From: Streptomyces mayonensis
Lineage (GTDB): Bacteria; Actinomycetota; Actinomycetes; Streptomycetales; Streptomycetaceae
DNA: 64,000 nt
NCBI RefSeq assembly: GCF_018982965.1
Contig: NZ_JACBYP010000013.1
Location: 49,048 to 113,047, forward strand
Reading direction: 5' to 3'
Shown here: piece by piece, positions 7,793-16,095 of the stretch
Numbering within the stretch: the stretch's first letter is position 1
Layout: each line of letters opens with the position of its first letter
Program-made: the position numbers and the translations under genes
Notes under the pieces: generated by a model
Told to the model about the DNA's origin: nothing
The model's input: only the letters and a program-made list of their open reading frames with translations
The model's database searches: none

Positions 7793-8614
7793 TTGGAGGC
7801 GTACCTGCATTCCGACGTCCCGTTCGACCCGTCTGTCCAAGGCGGAGCCCCTTCCTCGTACTGGGTCGGCCCCCGGCACCTGGCCGGTGACGACGGCCGC
7901 TTGTACGACGTCGTCGCCGACACACTCGCCGGCCTCGGCTGGACGAGCCTGGTGATCGTCCGCGGACGGCAGGAGCCGGACGAGGCGCCGGAGGACCGTC
8001 AGGTCCTGCGAAGCACCGTCTTGCACATCAGTCCCGACTCCCTGCGGTGGGCGCAGTGGGTCTTGCCGGACGAGCCGTTCCACCTGGGTGACCTGCCGAT
8101 CGCCTGGCAGGTGTCCGCACGTACGGACCTGCGCAGCCCGCTCGCCCAGTGGTCGGCCTACTTCACTCCGGAGGTCCCCGGAGAGGCCCTCGGCGCGTTC
8201 CTCACCGCGCTCGACGCCCGTGAACAGCCCACCCTGTCGCTCGGTGGCCCGGAACTGGTCACCGCAGCGGTTGGAGCGCACGGTTGGATGCGTGACGTCG
8301 ATCAGTTCGGTCAGGGCATGGTGGATCCGACCTTCGCCTCCCACGTCCGCCTCGGTGAGGTGCCGCCCCTCATCCAGGACGGTGACCCGCTGGTGCTGGT
8401 GACTGCGGTTGGCGATGCGGTCCCGGTGGGGTGGCAGGCGTGGGCCGAGCCGGTGTTCGGTGCGGGCTACCTGTGGGCAACTTCGTTCGGTGCAGGCGTA
8501 CCGCACGACCTCGTCGCCGCGTTCGCCGATTCCCTCAGTTCCAGCGCACCGGTCCTGCGCCGGGTACTGCCCGAGAGTACTCGCGACCGGCTCCTGCGAG
8601 CTCCAGCGGTCTGA
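7793..8614 (+). CDS. DUF317-family protein
   Basis: 273 residues from a TTG at 7793 (EAYLHSDVPFDPS). Two tandem alpha/beta repeats are visible, each ending in an AFLTALDA or AAFADSLSS helix, consistent with a double DUF317 unit. The start is uncertain: the frame is open upstream through at least 7712, so the protein could be longer. Function unknown; the family is strongly associated with integrative elements and plasmids of Streptomyces. It lies 159 bp after the shorter DUF317 gene. Confidence 0.65.
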   Translation: MEAYLHSDVPFDPSVQGGAPSSYWVGPRHLAGDDGRLYDVVADTLAGLGWTSLVIVRGRQEPDEAPEDRQVLRSTVLHISPDSLRWAQWVLPDEPFHLGDLPIAWQVSARTDLRSPLAQWSAYFTPEVPGEALGAFLTALDAREQPTLSLGGPELVTAAVGAHGWMRDVDQFGQGMVDPTFASHVRLGEVPPLIQDGDPLVLVTAVGDAVPVGWQAWAEPVFGAGYLWATSFGAGVPHDLVAAFADSLSSSAPVLRRVLPESTRDRLLRAPAV

Positions 8615-8817
8615 GGTCAACCGACGCGTCGAAGCCGGGCACTCCCGATGGAGGCCCGGCTTCGACGCGTGGTCTGCTCGGGCAGGGCGGAGCCCGCGCG
8701 TCACGGGCTCGCGGAGGTCGGCTGCCGGGAAGTCGTACGCATCTGTGTCAGACACCAGGGCCGTCGTGCCGGCCGGCTCTCACCACGTCGGTCACACGTC
8801 GGTCTGGGGCCTTCAGG

Positions 8818-9198
8818 TCAGAAGGTGTAAGGGGCGAACCGCCGGACGGGTTTGACGATGCGGGCGAGGTGGCGATTGAGCTCGGCTCGTTCGTCATCGT
8901 TCATCAGATCGACGGCGTTGCCGAGGGTCTTCACTGAAAGCCGCTCCATGAACGGGGCGAGGAAGCGCTCCAGATCTGCAGGTGCATCCATCACCGTGCG
9001 CACGTACGCCTGGTATCGCACGGACTGTGACCGCATCTCTTCCAACTCGACAGGATCGGCGTTTTCGGCGCGCTCCCGCTCCTCCTCGCTGAACGGGCGA
9101 CCGTCGAGGTGATACCACCTCTTGGTCTCGCGCAGACGCTTGTAGTCCGCGTCGCAGAGCAGGACGACGACTTCCGGTCGGGCTTGGGTCGTAGGCAT
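8818..9198 (-). CDS. Hypothetical protein of the mobile element
   Basis: 126 residues from the ATG at 9198 (MPTTQARPE). A highly charged, helical protein (SEEERERAENADPVELEEMR) with no recognised domain. The start is chosen because GTG/ATG codons further upstream fall inside the operator-like module at 9253-9290. That module is nearly identical to one before the XRE-excisionase gene at 15362, so this gene is probably controlled by the element's regulator. Function unknown. Confidence 0.6.
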   Translation of the reverse strand: MPTTQARPEVVVLLCDADYKRLRETKRWYHLDGRPFSEEERERAENADPVELEEMRSQSVRYQAYVRTVMDAPADLERFLAPFMERLSVKTLGNAVDLMNDDERAELNRHLARIVKPVRRFAPYTF

Positions 9199-9252
9199 AC
9201 GAGTGCTCCTCACAGGAGTGGGGTGGGTGGAAACATCAATGGTCCGGAGAAG

Positions 9253-9290
9253 CGCCGGTTTGCCCAACCGGCGATCACCGGCTATGTTGC
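9253..9290 (-). promoter_or_regulatory. Operator-like 38-bp module, copy A
   Basis: An inverted repeat CGCCGGTT/AACCGGCG with a 5-bp spacer (9253-9273) adjoins GATC and a GCAACATAGCC segment. Read on the minus strand, 33 of 38 positions match 15302-15339. It lies 55 bp upstream of the minus-strand gene starting at 9198. Likely operator/promoter for the element's own repressor; this is inferred from duplication and symmetry. Confidence 0.65.
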
Positions 9291-9302
9291 GCTGCTTTCC
9301 GG

Positions 9303-11039
9303 TCAGCGGCGGCGGCTGGAATCCTTCACGGGGCTATGCACCAGCGGTGTGCTGGGTGCCGACGACCTTTGGCGCCCAGTGCCTCGGCTGGATGCGCCGG
9401 AGCGACTTTCAGGCAGAGCAGGCAGGTGTGCTCTGCGTCGCAGCCGCCAGACGAGGACGTCGCTGACGGAGGTTGCAGTGCCCAGCTCGCGTCGCCGGGC
9501 GGCGTCGGTCAGCAGAGCCGCCGGGTCATGACCGGCCCTGCGGGCCTCGTCGAGGGTGGAGGCCAGGGCGGGCCAGCCCGATTCTTCCTGGACCCTGGTG
9601 GCCAGGTCCGGCAGCACCTGGTGGAGAAGGTCGGCTTGCCGTTGCCGGACGCGCGGGGCCAGGCGTTGGCCTCGCTGGCGGAGGACGGACATGGGGTGGG
9701 CTGCGGCGGCTTGGTAGGCGACGCGGAGGTGTTCACTGGCCTTCCGGGCTGCGTCGGCTTGTTGACTGTGGCGCTTCTTGGCGTGCCAGTTCGACGCGGC
9801 AACGGCGAGGAAGAACGCCATGTCGATGAGCATGGCGGTGGTAGCACCGTCCTCCCCCCGACCGAGGGCTGGCCCGCTGTGGACGAGATCGCGGGCCGCT
9901 TGGCGCAGGGCGTGGTCGCCCCCGCGTACGGCCTTGACATGGGAGCGGCTGGCCCGCTCGAACGTGAAGGCGGCCTCCCGGAGTTCGGCGCGGGTGCGAG
10001 CGGCGGAGGTCTTGGCGAGCGCGTCCAGGATCTCACCCGCCGCGGCGATCTGAGCCGCCGCTGTGCCGTCCTCACCGCGATCGATGATCAACAGGGCCTG
10101 CCAGGCGGCCGCAGAGGCCCTGCGCCGCGCGAACGCGGGGCCTGTCACGTCCGGCAGGGCCGGCTGCCCCGGCCGGGCGCCATCCGCGGAGGCGGCAGCC
10201 TCCCTGGGCGGGATCCAGCGTTCACGGATGCGGGGCAGGGATAGATCGGGTGCGAGAGTGGAGCCCGCGTAGAACACCGGCTCCCTGTCACCATTGCGGT
10301 CATGGGGCAGCGCGACCTTGTAGCCGAGCAGGTCGCCCGAGGGCGCGATGCGCTTGCGGATCAGCAGTCCGGCGGCGGCCAGCCGGTCGAAGAACTCTTC
10401 ATCGCCCGCAGCGCCGGCCACGGCGCGCCGTACGTTCTCCCGCAGCTCGTCGCGTGCCGGACGGTCCCGCCCCTCGCGTTCGGCCTTGTGCCGCTCGGCG
10501 CTGGTGGCCCGCTTGGCAGCGGTGCCGTCCCCGGGCGCGACCTGGTGCAGGCCGAGTTCCTTCTCGACCAGGCGGCACTCGGCTTGGGCGCGTTTACCTG
10601 AGCGGTGGTGGCTGGGGCGGAGGCCGTCTTCGCGGACCAGGGTGGCGATGATGTGGATGTGGTCGTCGGCGTGCCGGACAGCTGCCCAGCGGCAGCCGGC
10701 ACCGTCGCCGGGGTCAATGCCGGTGGCGGCGACCACACGGCGGGCGATGTCGCCCCACTGCTCGTCGGACAGCAGCGGGTCGTCCGGGGCAGCGCGTACC
10801 GAACAGTGCCAGACGTGCTTGTCGGGCCGCTGGCCTGCGTCGAGCAGGGACAGGGGCTGGTCGAGGAGGTGCTGAAGGTCCCTCTTCGTGACGGACGCGT
10901 CGCGGCCGGGGTCGGGGGCCATGCCGTCGAAGGAGGCGGCCAGGTGCGGGTCGACGTGCTCCTCGCGGGTGCCCTTGCCGTACAGGTAGTGAAGAAGCCC
11001 GAGGGTGTTGCTGCCCTGCTGGTGGATCCGGGGAATCAA
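9303..11039 (-). CDS. Relaxase/mobilization nuclease
   Basis: 578 residues. The N-terminal domain has the relaxase metal motif H123-X3-H127-X-H129 within RHADDHIHII and an N-terminal Tyr-containing helix (LLHYLYGKG) that may supply the nucleophile. Residues beyond 290 are Ala/Arg-rich helices of unclear role. It would nick the element's oriT and pilot the strand during conjugative transfer. The start is TTG at 11039, overlapping the MobC stop as TTGA, so the two genes are translationally coupled. No coupling ATPase is visible nearby, which suggests it uses another element's transfer machinery. Confidence 0.9.
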   Translation of the reverse strand: MIPRIHQQGSNTLGLLHYLYGKGTREEHVDPHLAASFDGMAPDPGRDASVTKRDLQHLLDQPLSLLDAGQRPDKHVWHCSVRAAPDDPLLSDEQWGDIARRVVAATGIDPGDGAGCRWAAVRHADDHIHIIATLVREDGLRPSHHRSGKRAQAECRLVEKELGLHQVAPGDGTAAKRATSAERHKAEREGRDRPARDELRENVRRAVAGAAGDEEFFDRLAAAGLLIRKRIAPSGDLLGYKVALPHDRNGDREPVFYAGSTLAPDLSLPRIRERWIPPREAAASADGARPGQPALPDVTGPAFARRRASAAAWQALLIIDRGEDGTAAAQIAAAGEILDALAKTSAARTRAELREAAFTFERASRSHVKAVRGGDHALRQAARDLVHSGPALGRGEDGATTAMLIDMAFFLAVAASNWHAKKRHSQQADAARKASEHLRVAYQAAAAHPMSVLRQRGQRLAPRVRQRQADLLHQVLPDLATRVQEESGWPALASTLDEARRAGHDPAALLTDAARRRELGTATSVSDVLVWRLRRRAHLPALPESRSGASSRGTGRQRSSAPSTPLVHSPVKDSSRRR

Positions 11040-11662
11040 GCCGCCTGTACCTCCTGCCCGCCGGTGATCCTGTCGGCTGCCCGTTGGACGGCCCGTGCGG
11101 CGTCCTGCAGGTTGGTCAGGGCGGCGGCGAAGTGAGGTGCCTCGGCACCGGAGTTGAGTGCCTTGGCCACCTGGTTGACGTTGCTGCCCGCCCAGCCGAG
11201 CTGACGGCGCACACCGAACAGGGCAGTCAGGACGTCCCGCTCGGTGGCGATGACTGCCGCGGTGCGGGACTGGTCGCGGGCAGCGGCCAGGGCGGAGTGA
11301 GCCAGGAACCCGGCCACGCTCATGCCGACGTGGTCGGCGCCGGACTGGATGATGGCGAGTTCCTGGTCGTTTAGGCGGACGCTGTGGGCAGGACGCTGCT
11401 TCTTGTCACGCCGACGCGACTTACCTCTTCTGGCCGTTTCCTTCGGGCTGACCTTGCCTGGTTGCGGTCCGCCCTCGGTCGCAGCCTTCCCGCCCGGAGC
11501 CCCCTGGCGCCGGACGGGACCCGCAGCCTCCGGCGCGGGGTCGGGTTCGGGCGCTTCCCCTGCGGGGGAGTGTCCGGACCTCCAACTTGCTCCCGACGGG
11601 GCGGGGGCGGTCGGCAGGGATTCCTCGCGGGACGTGGGGTCATCGTGGTGCGGGGTGTGCAT
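11036..11662 (-). CDS. mobC: MobC-like relaxosome accessory protein
   Basis: 208 residues. After a disordered basic N-terminus (to about 100), a ribbon-helix-helix-like segment (SVRLNDQELAIIQSGADHVG) is followed by the MobC signature GWAGSNVNQVAKALN. MobC proteins bind oriT and help the relaxase open the DNA. The gene immediately precedes and overlaps the relaxase gene, the usual arrangement for mobilizable elements. The gene symbol is given by family only. Confidence 0.85.
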   Translation of the reverse strand: MHTPHHDDPTSREESLPTAPAPSGASWRSGHSPAGEAPEPDPAPEAAGPVRRQGAPGGKAATEGGPQPGKVSPKETARRGKSRRRDKKQRPAHSVRLNDQELAIIQSGADHVGMSVAGFLAHSALAAARDQSRTAAVIATERDVLTALFGVRRQLGWAGSNVNQVAKALNSGAEAPHFAAALTNLQDAARAVQRAADRITGGQEVQAA

Positions 11663-11709
11663 GGGGCCCTTCGGTCGGGGTCTGGTTGGGAGTGCTGGTG
11701 CTGCGGGGA

Positions 11710-12984
11710 TCAGCGGGACGGAGCACCGGCTGCTGCTTTGAGCTGGGCCTTGAACTCGCGGACGACTCGTCCGACGCCGTCGCTGGAGACGGTGTAGCCG
11801 ACGGTGCGCAGGGCGTCTTCGACCCGGTCGCGGCCGACGCTGCCGGTCTCCTCGTAGATGCGGCGAGCGTGTTTGAGGATGACCTCGTCAGAGGCGCGGG
11901 CTTTGCTGGCGTCGCCGTTCTTCCGGGCAGCCGCCTTCCGATCACGCTTGCCCGACACGCTGCCCGCGCTGGTGCCCGTGAGCGCCGGGCTGTCTTCGGC
12001 TTCTGCCCGTGTGGGCAGCCCGGGCACCGGGCGGGCAGCCGGAGGCATCTCCTCGTCACCCGGATCTGATGGGTGCTGGCGGGCAGCGTCCTCTGCCCGC
12101 GGCAGGGCTTCCGGGCGGCCGGAGCGCGGGCGGCTGTGCCCGGACTCACGGGCGGGGGACGAGGCCGGAATCTGCCAGCGCGGCGGCAGCGTGATGGAGG
12201 CGAGGCCGAGAGCCTGCTTGCGGGTGGCGAGCTTGCGCAGCAGTAGCTCGTCCTGGCGCGGATCCCCGTCGACGCCGGCCCGCTCCAGCGCCTCGTGCAG
12301 GCGTTCCGTCAGACGCCGCTCCCGCCGCTTTCCGCGCTGTCGGTCGGTCATCGACTCGGCGCGCAGGATCAGGGCGACGGCTTCGCTCAGCGCGCGCTCG
12401 CGGATGAGCCGGGCGGCATCGGCGTCCTGGTCGGCGATGCCGAGCCGGGCCAGGAGGCGTTCGCGTGCCTGACGGACGAGGACGGCAGCCAGGCCGCGTG
12501 AGGCGGCGTCGGGGGCGCGGTGGCGCAGCTCGATGCCCATGGCTAGGTGCCACAGCATCGCGGCCATGACCGGGCCGACGAAGGCCCGCACGGTGCCGCC
12601 GACCAGCCCGGACTCGGCGTAGGCGGGCAGAACCTGTACTGCGGTGATGACCCAGGTGAGGGTACCGGGCAGGCCGGGAGCCTGCTTCGGGCCGTTGAGG
12701 TTCTGCCGGGCCATCAGGGCGGTGGCGAACAGGGCCAGCTCGGCGGCGGCGAACATCGCGACGCGCTCGGCAGTGCCGCCCATGTCGAGGTAGTCGGCGG
12801 CGAACCGCCAGCTGGTGTCCGCGCTGTACGCGGTGCAGCCGAGGGCGGCCACGGCCGCGACCGGCACTGCGACAGTCCCGCGCCAGCGATTGGTCTGATG
12901 CTGCCGGCGGCGCTGCTGGCGGATCAGCCACCCGGCGAGCAGGACGAGCAGCACGGGCGGGATGAGGAGCGCCACGGTCATCAC
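11710..12984 (-). CDS. SpdB-like membrane protein (DUF2637 type)
   Basis: 424 residues. A hydrophobic N-terminal half has about four predicted membrane segments: ALLIPPVLLVLLAGWLI, an AVPVAAVAALGC stretch, MFAAAELALFATALMA, and a segment near TWVITAVQVLPAYA. A charged helical and disordered C-terminal half ends in a helical domain (DEVILKHARRIYEETGSV ... VVREFKAQLKAA) that looks like a small DNA- or protein-binding module. Proteins of this layout are spread-type membrane proteins of Streptomyces conjugative elements. The start is GTG 12984, with ATG 12981 as an alternative. It is upstream of MobC in the same direction. Confidence 0.65.
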   Translation of the reverse strand: MMTVALLIPPVLLVLLAGWLIRQQRRRQHQTNRWRGTVAVPVAAVAALGCTAYSADTSWRFAADYLDMGGTAERVAMFAAAELALFATALMARQNLNGPKQAPGLPGTLTWVITAVQVLPAYAESGLVGGTVRAFVGPVMAAMLWHLAMGIELRHRAPDAASRGLAAVLVRQARERLLARLGIADQDADAARLIRERALSEAVALILRAESMTDRQRGKRRERRLTERLHEALERAGVDGDPRQDELLLRKLATRKQALGLASITLPPRWQIPASSPARESGHSRPRSGRPEALPRAEDAARQHPSDPGDEEMPPAARPVPGLPTRAEAEDSPALTGTSAGSVSGKRDRKAAARKNGDASKARASDEVILKHARRIYEETGSVGRDRVEDALRTVGYTVSSDGVGRVVREFKAQLKAAAGAPSR

Positions 12985-13220
12985 CGGGGAGGTGGCCCAG
13001 TCGGGGAGGAGCGGCGGGCCGCTGATCCGTATGGCGAGGGGGACGGGGCTGTGAGGAGGCAGGAGAGGGCTCCAAGGCGTCGAGGATTGAGGGCGAAGGG
13101 CGAAGGGCGAATCGACGGAGCGCTGAGCAACCGCCTATGCGAGAGGCTGGCGCGGGTAGGGCTGGTGTCAGCGCGGGTGACGCGGCGGGCCCGGCCAAGA
13201 GAGGGCGCTGAGGCGGCCAG

Positions 13221-13922
13221 TCAGGCGGCGGGGACTGTGCGGCGTCGTCGGTCGGGGCCGTCGAGGATGACGCGCTCCGTCATCTCGGCGAGGCGGGAGG
13301 CGACGCGGTCACCGAGGGTGACGCGCAGCTGCTCCATAGGAAGGTTGGTGGTGACGAGGGTGGGGAGCATGTGCTCGTACCGGTGGTTGATGAGCCGGTA
13401 GGTCAGCTCCTCGGTCCATTCGCTGGTCTTGGCCGCGCCGAGGTCGTCCAGGAACAGCAGCGGGCAGCGCGCCAGGGTCTGCAGGTCACGCTCGGCGTCG
13501 TGGCCGGCGCGGGGGCGCAGACGCGCGTGGAAGTCGGCGGTGGTGGTCGCTTCCCAGCGCAGACGGACCCCTTGGGCGAGCAGGGTTCGGATGGCGCCGT
13601 ACGCCTGGTACGTCTTGCCGGTGCCTGTGGGGCCGGCGATCAGCAGCGACGGGCCTTCGGCGATGCCCGGCCCGCCGGGGCCGGGGCGTCCGGCGCGGGC
13701 GATCTCGTCGGCCCAGGCGGTGACCTTCGGGTGGTCGGCCAGGGCTCGGCGGTAGCGGGCGGGGATCCTGGCGTCGGCGAGTTCCAGCGCGGTGACGGGC
13801 TCGGCGTGCCCTTCCTCGACGGCGGCGGTGGCGAGGTCGATGCCGCGACTGGCAAGGATGCCGTTGAGCCGGTCGGCCAGCGGGCCGACCCGGTGGGGCT
13901 CGCGGGTGAGGGTGGCGGTCAG
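13221..13922 (-). CDS. DnaC/IstB-like AAA+ ATPase with CTG start
   Basis: 233 residues with Walker A GPTGTGKTYQ, Walker B LLFLDDLGAAK and a sensor-like LVTTNLP segment, the layout of DnaC/IstB helicase-loader ATPases. No ATG, GTG or TTG occurs in frame before the Walker A region, and an in-frame TGA lies at 13928-13926. The only good start is CTG at 13922, which overlaps the stop of the upstream gene as CTGA and follows GGAGG by six bases. Conventional gene callers therefore miss it. It probably loads a replicative helicase for the element together with the initiator-like protein encoded just upstream. Confidence 0.85.
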   Translation of the reverse strand: MTATLTREPHRVGPLADRLNGILASRGIDLATAAVEEGHAEPVTALELADARIPARYRRALADHPKVTAWADEIARAGRPGPGGPGIAEGPSLLIAGPTGTGKTYQAYGAIRTLLAQGVRLRWEATTTADFHARLRPRAGHDAERDLQTLARCPLLFLDDLGAAKTSEWTEELTYRLINHRYEHMLPTLVTTNLPMEQLRVTLGDRVASRLAEMTERVILDGPDRRRRTVPAA

Positions 13923-14851
13923 AGGTCACCTCCGTAGGCGGCTTCGACATCGGCGGGGTTTGTCCACGCCCTGTGGACAACCAGCGCGGTGGGGGCCGCG
14001 TTCATGGCCTCGTGCACGAGGCTCGGCAGAGTGCTGGGATGCAGGCCCTTGGCGCGGTGCCGTTCCAGGCCGGCCCGGATGTGGGCGGGGGCGATGCCCT
14101 CGCCGAGCAGCTTGCGCACCTCACGAGCGAGATGGCTCAGGACGTCCTTGGGCGGACGGTGTGTGCAAGCGGCGGCGTACTCGGCGATGAGCTCGTTGGC
14201 CGAGACGGCGTGGGGTGCGGGGGCGCTCGCGCCCCCCGAAGGGGTATTTCCTAGATCCATGATCCTAGGTCCTAGATCCGGATGCTGAGGCGTCACCGCT
14301 CCCTCACTGAGCCCTCCTCGCTGCCTCACGGAGGGCTCACTGAAATTGCTCTGACCTGCTATTTCTTCATCGGTGACCGGATTCACCGCAGGCTCGCGTA
14401 TTCGCCCGGAGCCCTCACGGAGGGCTCCGTGAGGCTGCGGTGCGGGCTCCGTGACGCCCACTCCCGCAGCCGACGCATCGACGCTAGGCGCGGTGCGAGC
14501 CTGCGTGTCGTGGTGCGTGCAGGCTGGAAGACGGCTCGCGCTGGGGCGATTGATCTTCTGATGCTGCCGCCAGGTGACGATGTGCAGGTAGCGCTTGTCG
14601 CCCGGACCCTTGTAGCGGCATATCAGCCCCGCGTCGGCGAGCTGGGCGAGGTCGTGCTCGACAGCGCCAGGCGTATGTTCCGGGCGCAGGACCCACAACT
14701 GCCCGGCGATGATCGCGGCGTGGTCGCGGTGGCGCCCCTGATCGTCAGCCTGGGTGAGCAGGCCGAAGAAGGTGCGCTCTGCGGTCAACGAGACGGCGGC
14801 CAGAGACTCGGAGACGAAGGCTTCCGGCTTGATGGTGCGGATTCGTGCCAA
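13919..14851 (-). CDS. Replication initiator-like helix-turn-helix protein of the element
   Basis: 310 residues. The first 100 (RIRTIKPEAFVSESLAAVS ... LLTQADDQGRHRDH) match the conserved N-terminal domain of phage- and plasmid-type replisome organiser proteins common in actinobacteria. The middle is disordered. The C-terminus (ELIAEYAAACTHRPPKDV ... IRAGLERHRAKGLHPSTLP) is a second helical domain. Start is TTG 14851. It ends with GGAGGTGACCTCTGA, which supplies the RBS and overlap for the CTG-initiated ATPase; such initiator plus loader pairs are typical. Function is inferred from this layout. Confidence 0.7.
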   Translation of the reverse strand: MARIRTIKPEAFVSESLAAVSLTAERTFFGLLTQADDQGRHRDHAAIIAGQLWVLRPEHTPGAVEHDLAQLADAGLICRYKGPGDKRYLHIVTWRQHQKINRPSASRLPACTHHDTQARTAPSVDASAAGVGVTEPAPQPHGALREGSGRIREPAVNPVTDEEIAGQSNFSEPSVRQRGGLSEGAVTPQHPDLGPRIMDLGNTPSGGASAPAPHAVSANELIAEYAAACTHRPPKDVLSHLAREVRKLLGEGIAPAHIRAGLERHRAKGLHPSTLPSLVHEAMNAAPTALVVHRAWTNPADVEAAYGGDL

Positions 14852-15361
14852 GAGGGGCGGTCCTCACTCGGTGGCCGGTGGACTGGGTCCCACCGTTCAC
14901 CGTCGGTCGGGGGCGGGTCGGGCGTGAAGCGCCCTGGAATGCCTGGCCGTTGACGCGGGAGCGTTGATGGCCGCTCGCGCTTTCCGGGGTGTCGTCAACA
15001 TAGCCACACCCAGGTCACGCAAGTCCAGCCCTATCCGGCGCAATCTCTCACGGCAGAAACGCCGCTGGAAATCGCGTCGGCGAGGGCGGTGCGAAAAAGG
15101 TAGGGCACGATCGGCGGTTGACCAAATAGTTGCCCCGCATCCCAAGCCAGAAGGGTCACATCGGCAAGCCGTTGACGTCCTGCGAGCGACGAAGCTACAA
15201 CACAACACCCCACGTCAGAGAGGCTCTCTGGTGTCGGGGCCCGTTCGGGGGTCCGACCTAGCGCAGCACCCCGACCACCGCGCTCACCGATTGAGCGCGG
15301 CGCAACATAGCCGACGATCGCCGGTTAACCAAACCGGCGAATGCGCGCTACAACTGGAGTC
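14852..15361 (+). other. Gene-free divergent control region of the element
   Basis: About 510 bp without a convincing gene, between the initiator-like gene (minus) and the XRE-excisionase gene (plus). It contains the 38-bp operator-like module at 15302-15339, a partial relative near 15109-15128 (GATCGGCGGTTGACCAAA) and an extra CAACATAGCC near 14998. Origin or oriT functions could also lie here, but no iteron set is clear. Confidence 0.55.
15302..15339 (+). promoter_or_regulatory. Operator-like 38-bp module, copy B
   Basis: Inverted repeat CGCCGGTT/AACCGGCG with a 5-bp spacer (15319-15339), preceded by GCAACATAGCC and GATC. It lies 22 bp before the ATG of the XRE-excisionase gene and matches copy A (minus strand 9290-9253) at 33 of 38 positions. 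Probably an autoregulatory operator. Confidence 0.65.
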
Positions 15362-16045
15362 ATGGCAGCACGATCGCTGGAAATAGGGCCCGCAGGAATG
15401 CTGGCGGCTCGCACCATCGAAATTCTTCGCGCGGAACGCGACCTTGGGAAGTGCCAACTCGCCGCACGGTATACCGATTTGGGGCGTCCTATGTCCAACA
15501 CGATGCTGTCCCGCATCGAACTCGCCAAGCGGCGATGCGATATCGACGACCTCGTCGCCATCGCCGCAGCCCTGCAGGTGTCACCCGCTGCCCTCCTCAG
15601 GGGCCGGGTGCCGCCTGAGCCGCCCACGCAGCCCTCCCCAACCTCCCGACCAGGAGCCGCCCTCTTGCACCGATCCACGCCCGCGCCCGTGCCCCACAGG
15701 CCGTCTGACGCCCCTCCGCCCCGCCTCTACCGCCCTGAGGAGATCGCCGACACCCTCGGCTGCTCGGCCTGGTGGGTCAAGGACCGCGCGCGACGGCGCC
15801 TGATACCGCATATCCGGGTCAGCCGCGCCTACCGCTTCACCGCCGAGCACCTCGCCGAGATCATCCACCTCTACGAGGAGCGGCCGGCCCAGCCTGCGCA
15901 GGCAGTCGCATGGGTGACCGAGCCGCTCTCCGAGCCCGGTGCGCAGACCGGCTCCGGGCAACCTCGCCGCCCTGTCGTTGCGCCGGCGACTCGTCTGCGG
16001 GCCCGCCCGCCGCGTCGACAGCAGCAATACGGCACTGTCGCGTGA
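15362..16045 (+). CDS. XRE-excisionase fusion regulator
   Basis: 227 residues. Residues about 10-75 are an XRE-type HTH (MLSRIELAKRRCDIDDLVAI preceding AAALQVSPAALL). A Pro-rich linker leads to a MerR/excisionase-type HTH at about 120-165 (YRPEEIADTLGCSAWWVKDR, then RRLIPHIRVSRAYRFT). It sits directly before the integrase gene, where Xis normally lies, so it probably couples repression with directional control of excision. The ATG at 15362 is preceded by the operator-like module. The tail is Arg/Pro-rich. Confidence 0.8.
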   Translation: MAARSLEIGPAGMLAARTIEILRAERDLGKCQLAARYTDLGRPMSNTMLSRIELAKRRCDIDDLVAIAAALQVSPAALLRGRVPPEPPTQPSPTSRPGAALLHRSTPAPVPHRPSDAPPPRLYRPEEIADTLGCSAWWVKDRARRRLIPHIRVSRAYRFTAEHLAEIIHLYEERPAQPAQAVAWVTEPLSEPGAQTGSGQPRRPVVAPATRLRARPPRRQQQYGTVA

Positions 16046-16095
16046 CCCGATCGAATCTGCCGTAGCCGAAGAAAGGAAGAGAGGGGCAGCGGAAC

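Noticed and set aside
13486..13980. 164-codon minus-strand ORF across the start of the loader ATPase
   Set aside because: Arg/Pro-rich and out of frame with the Walker motifs; the true gene is in another frame with a CTG start.
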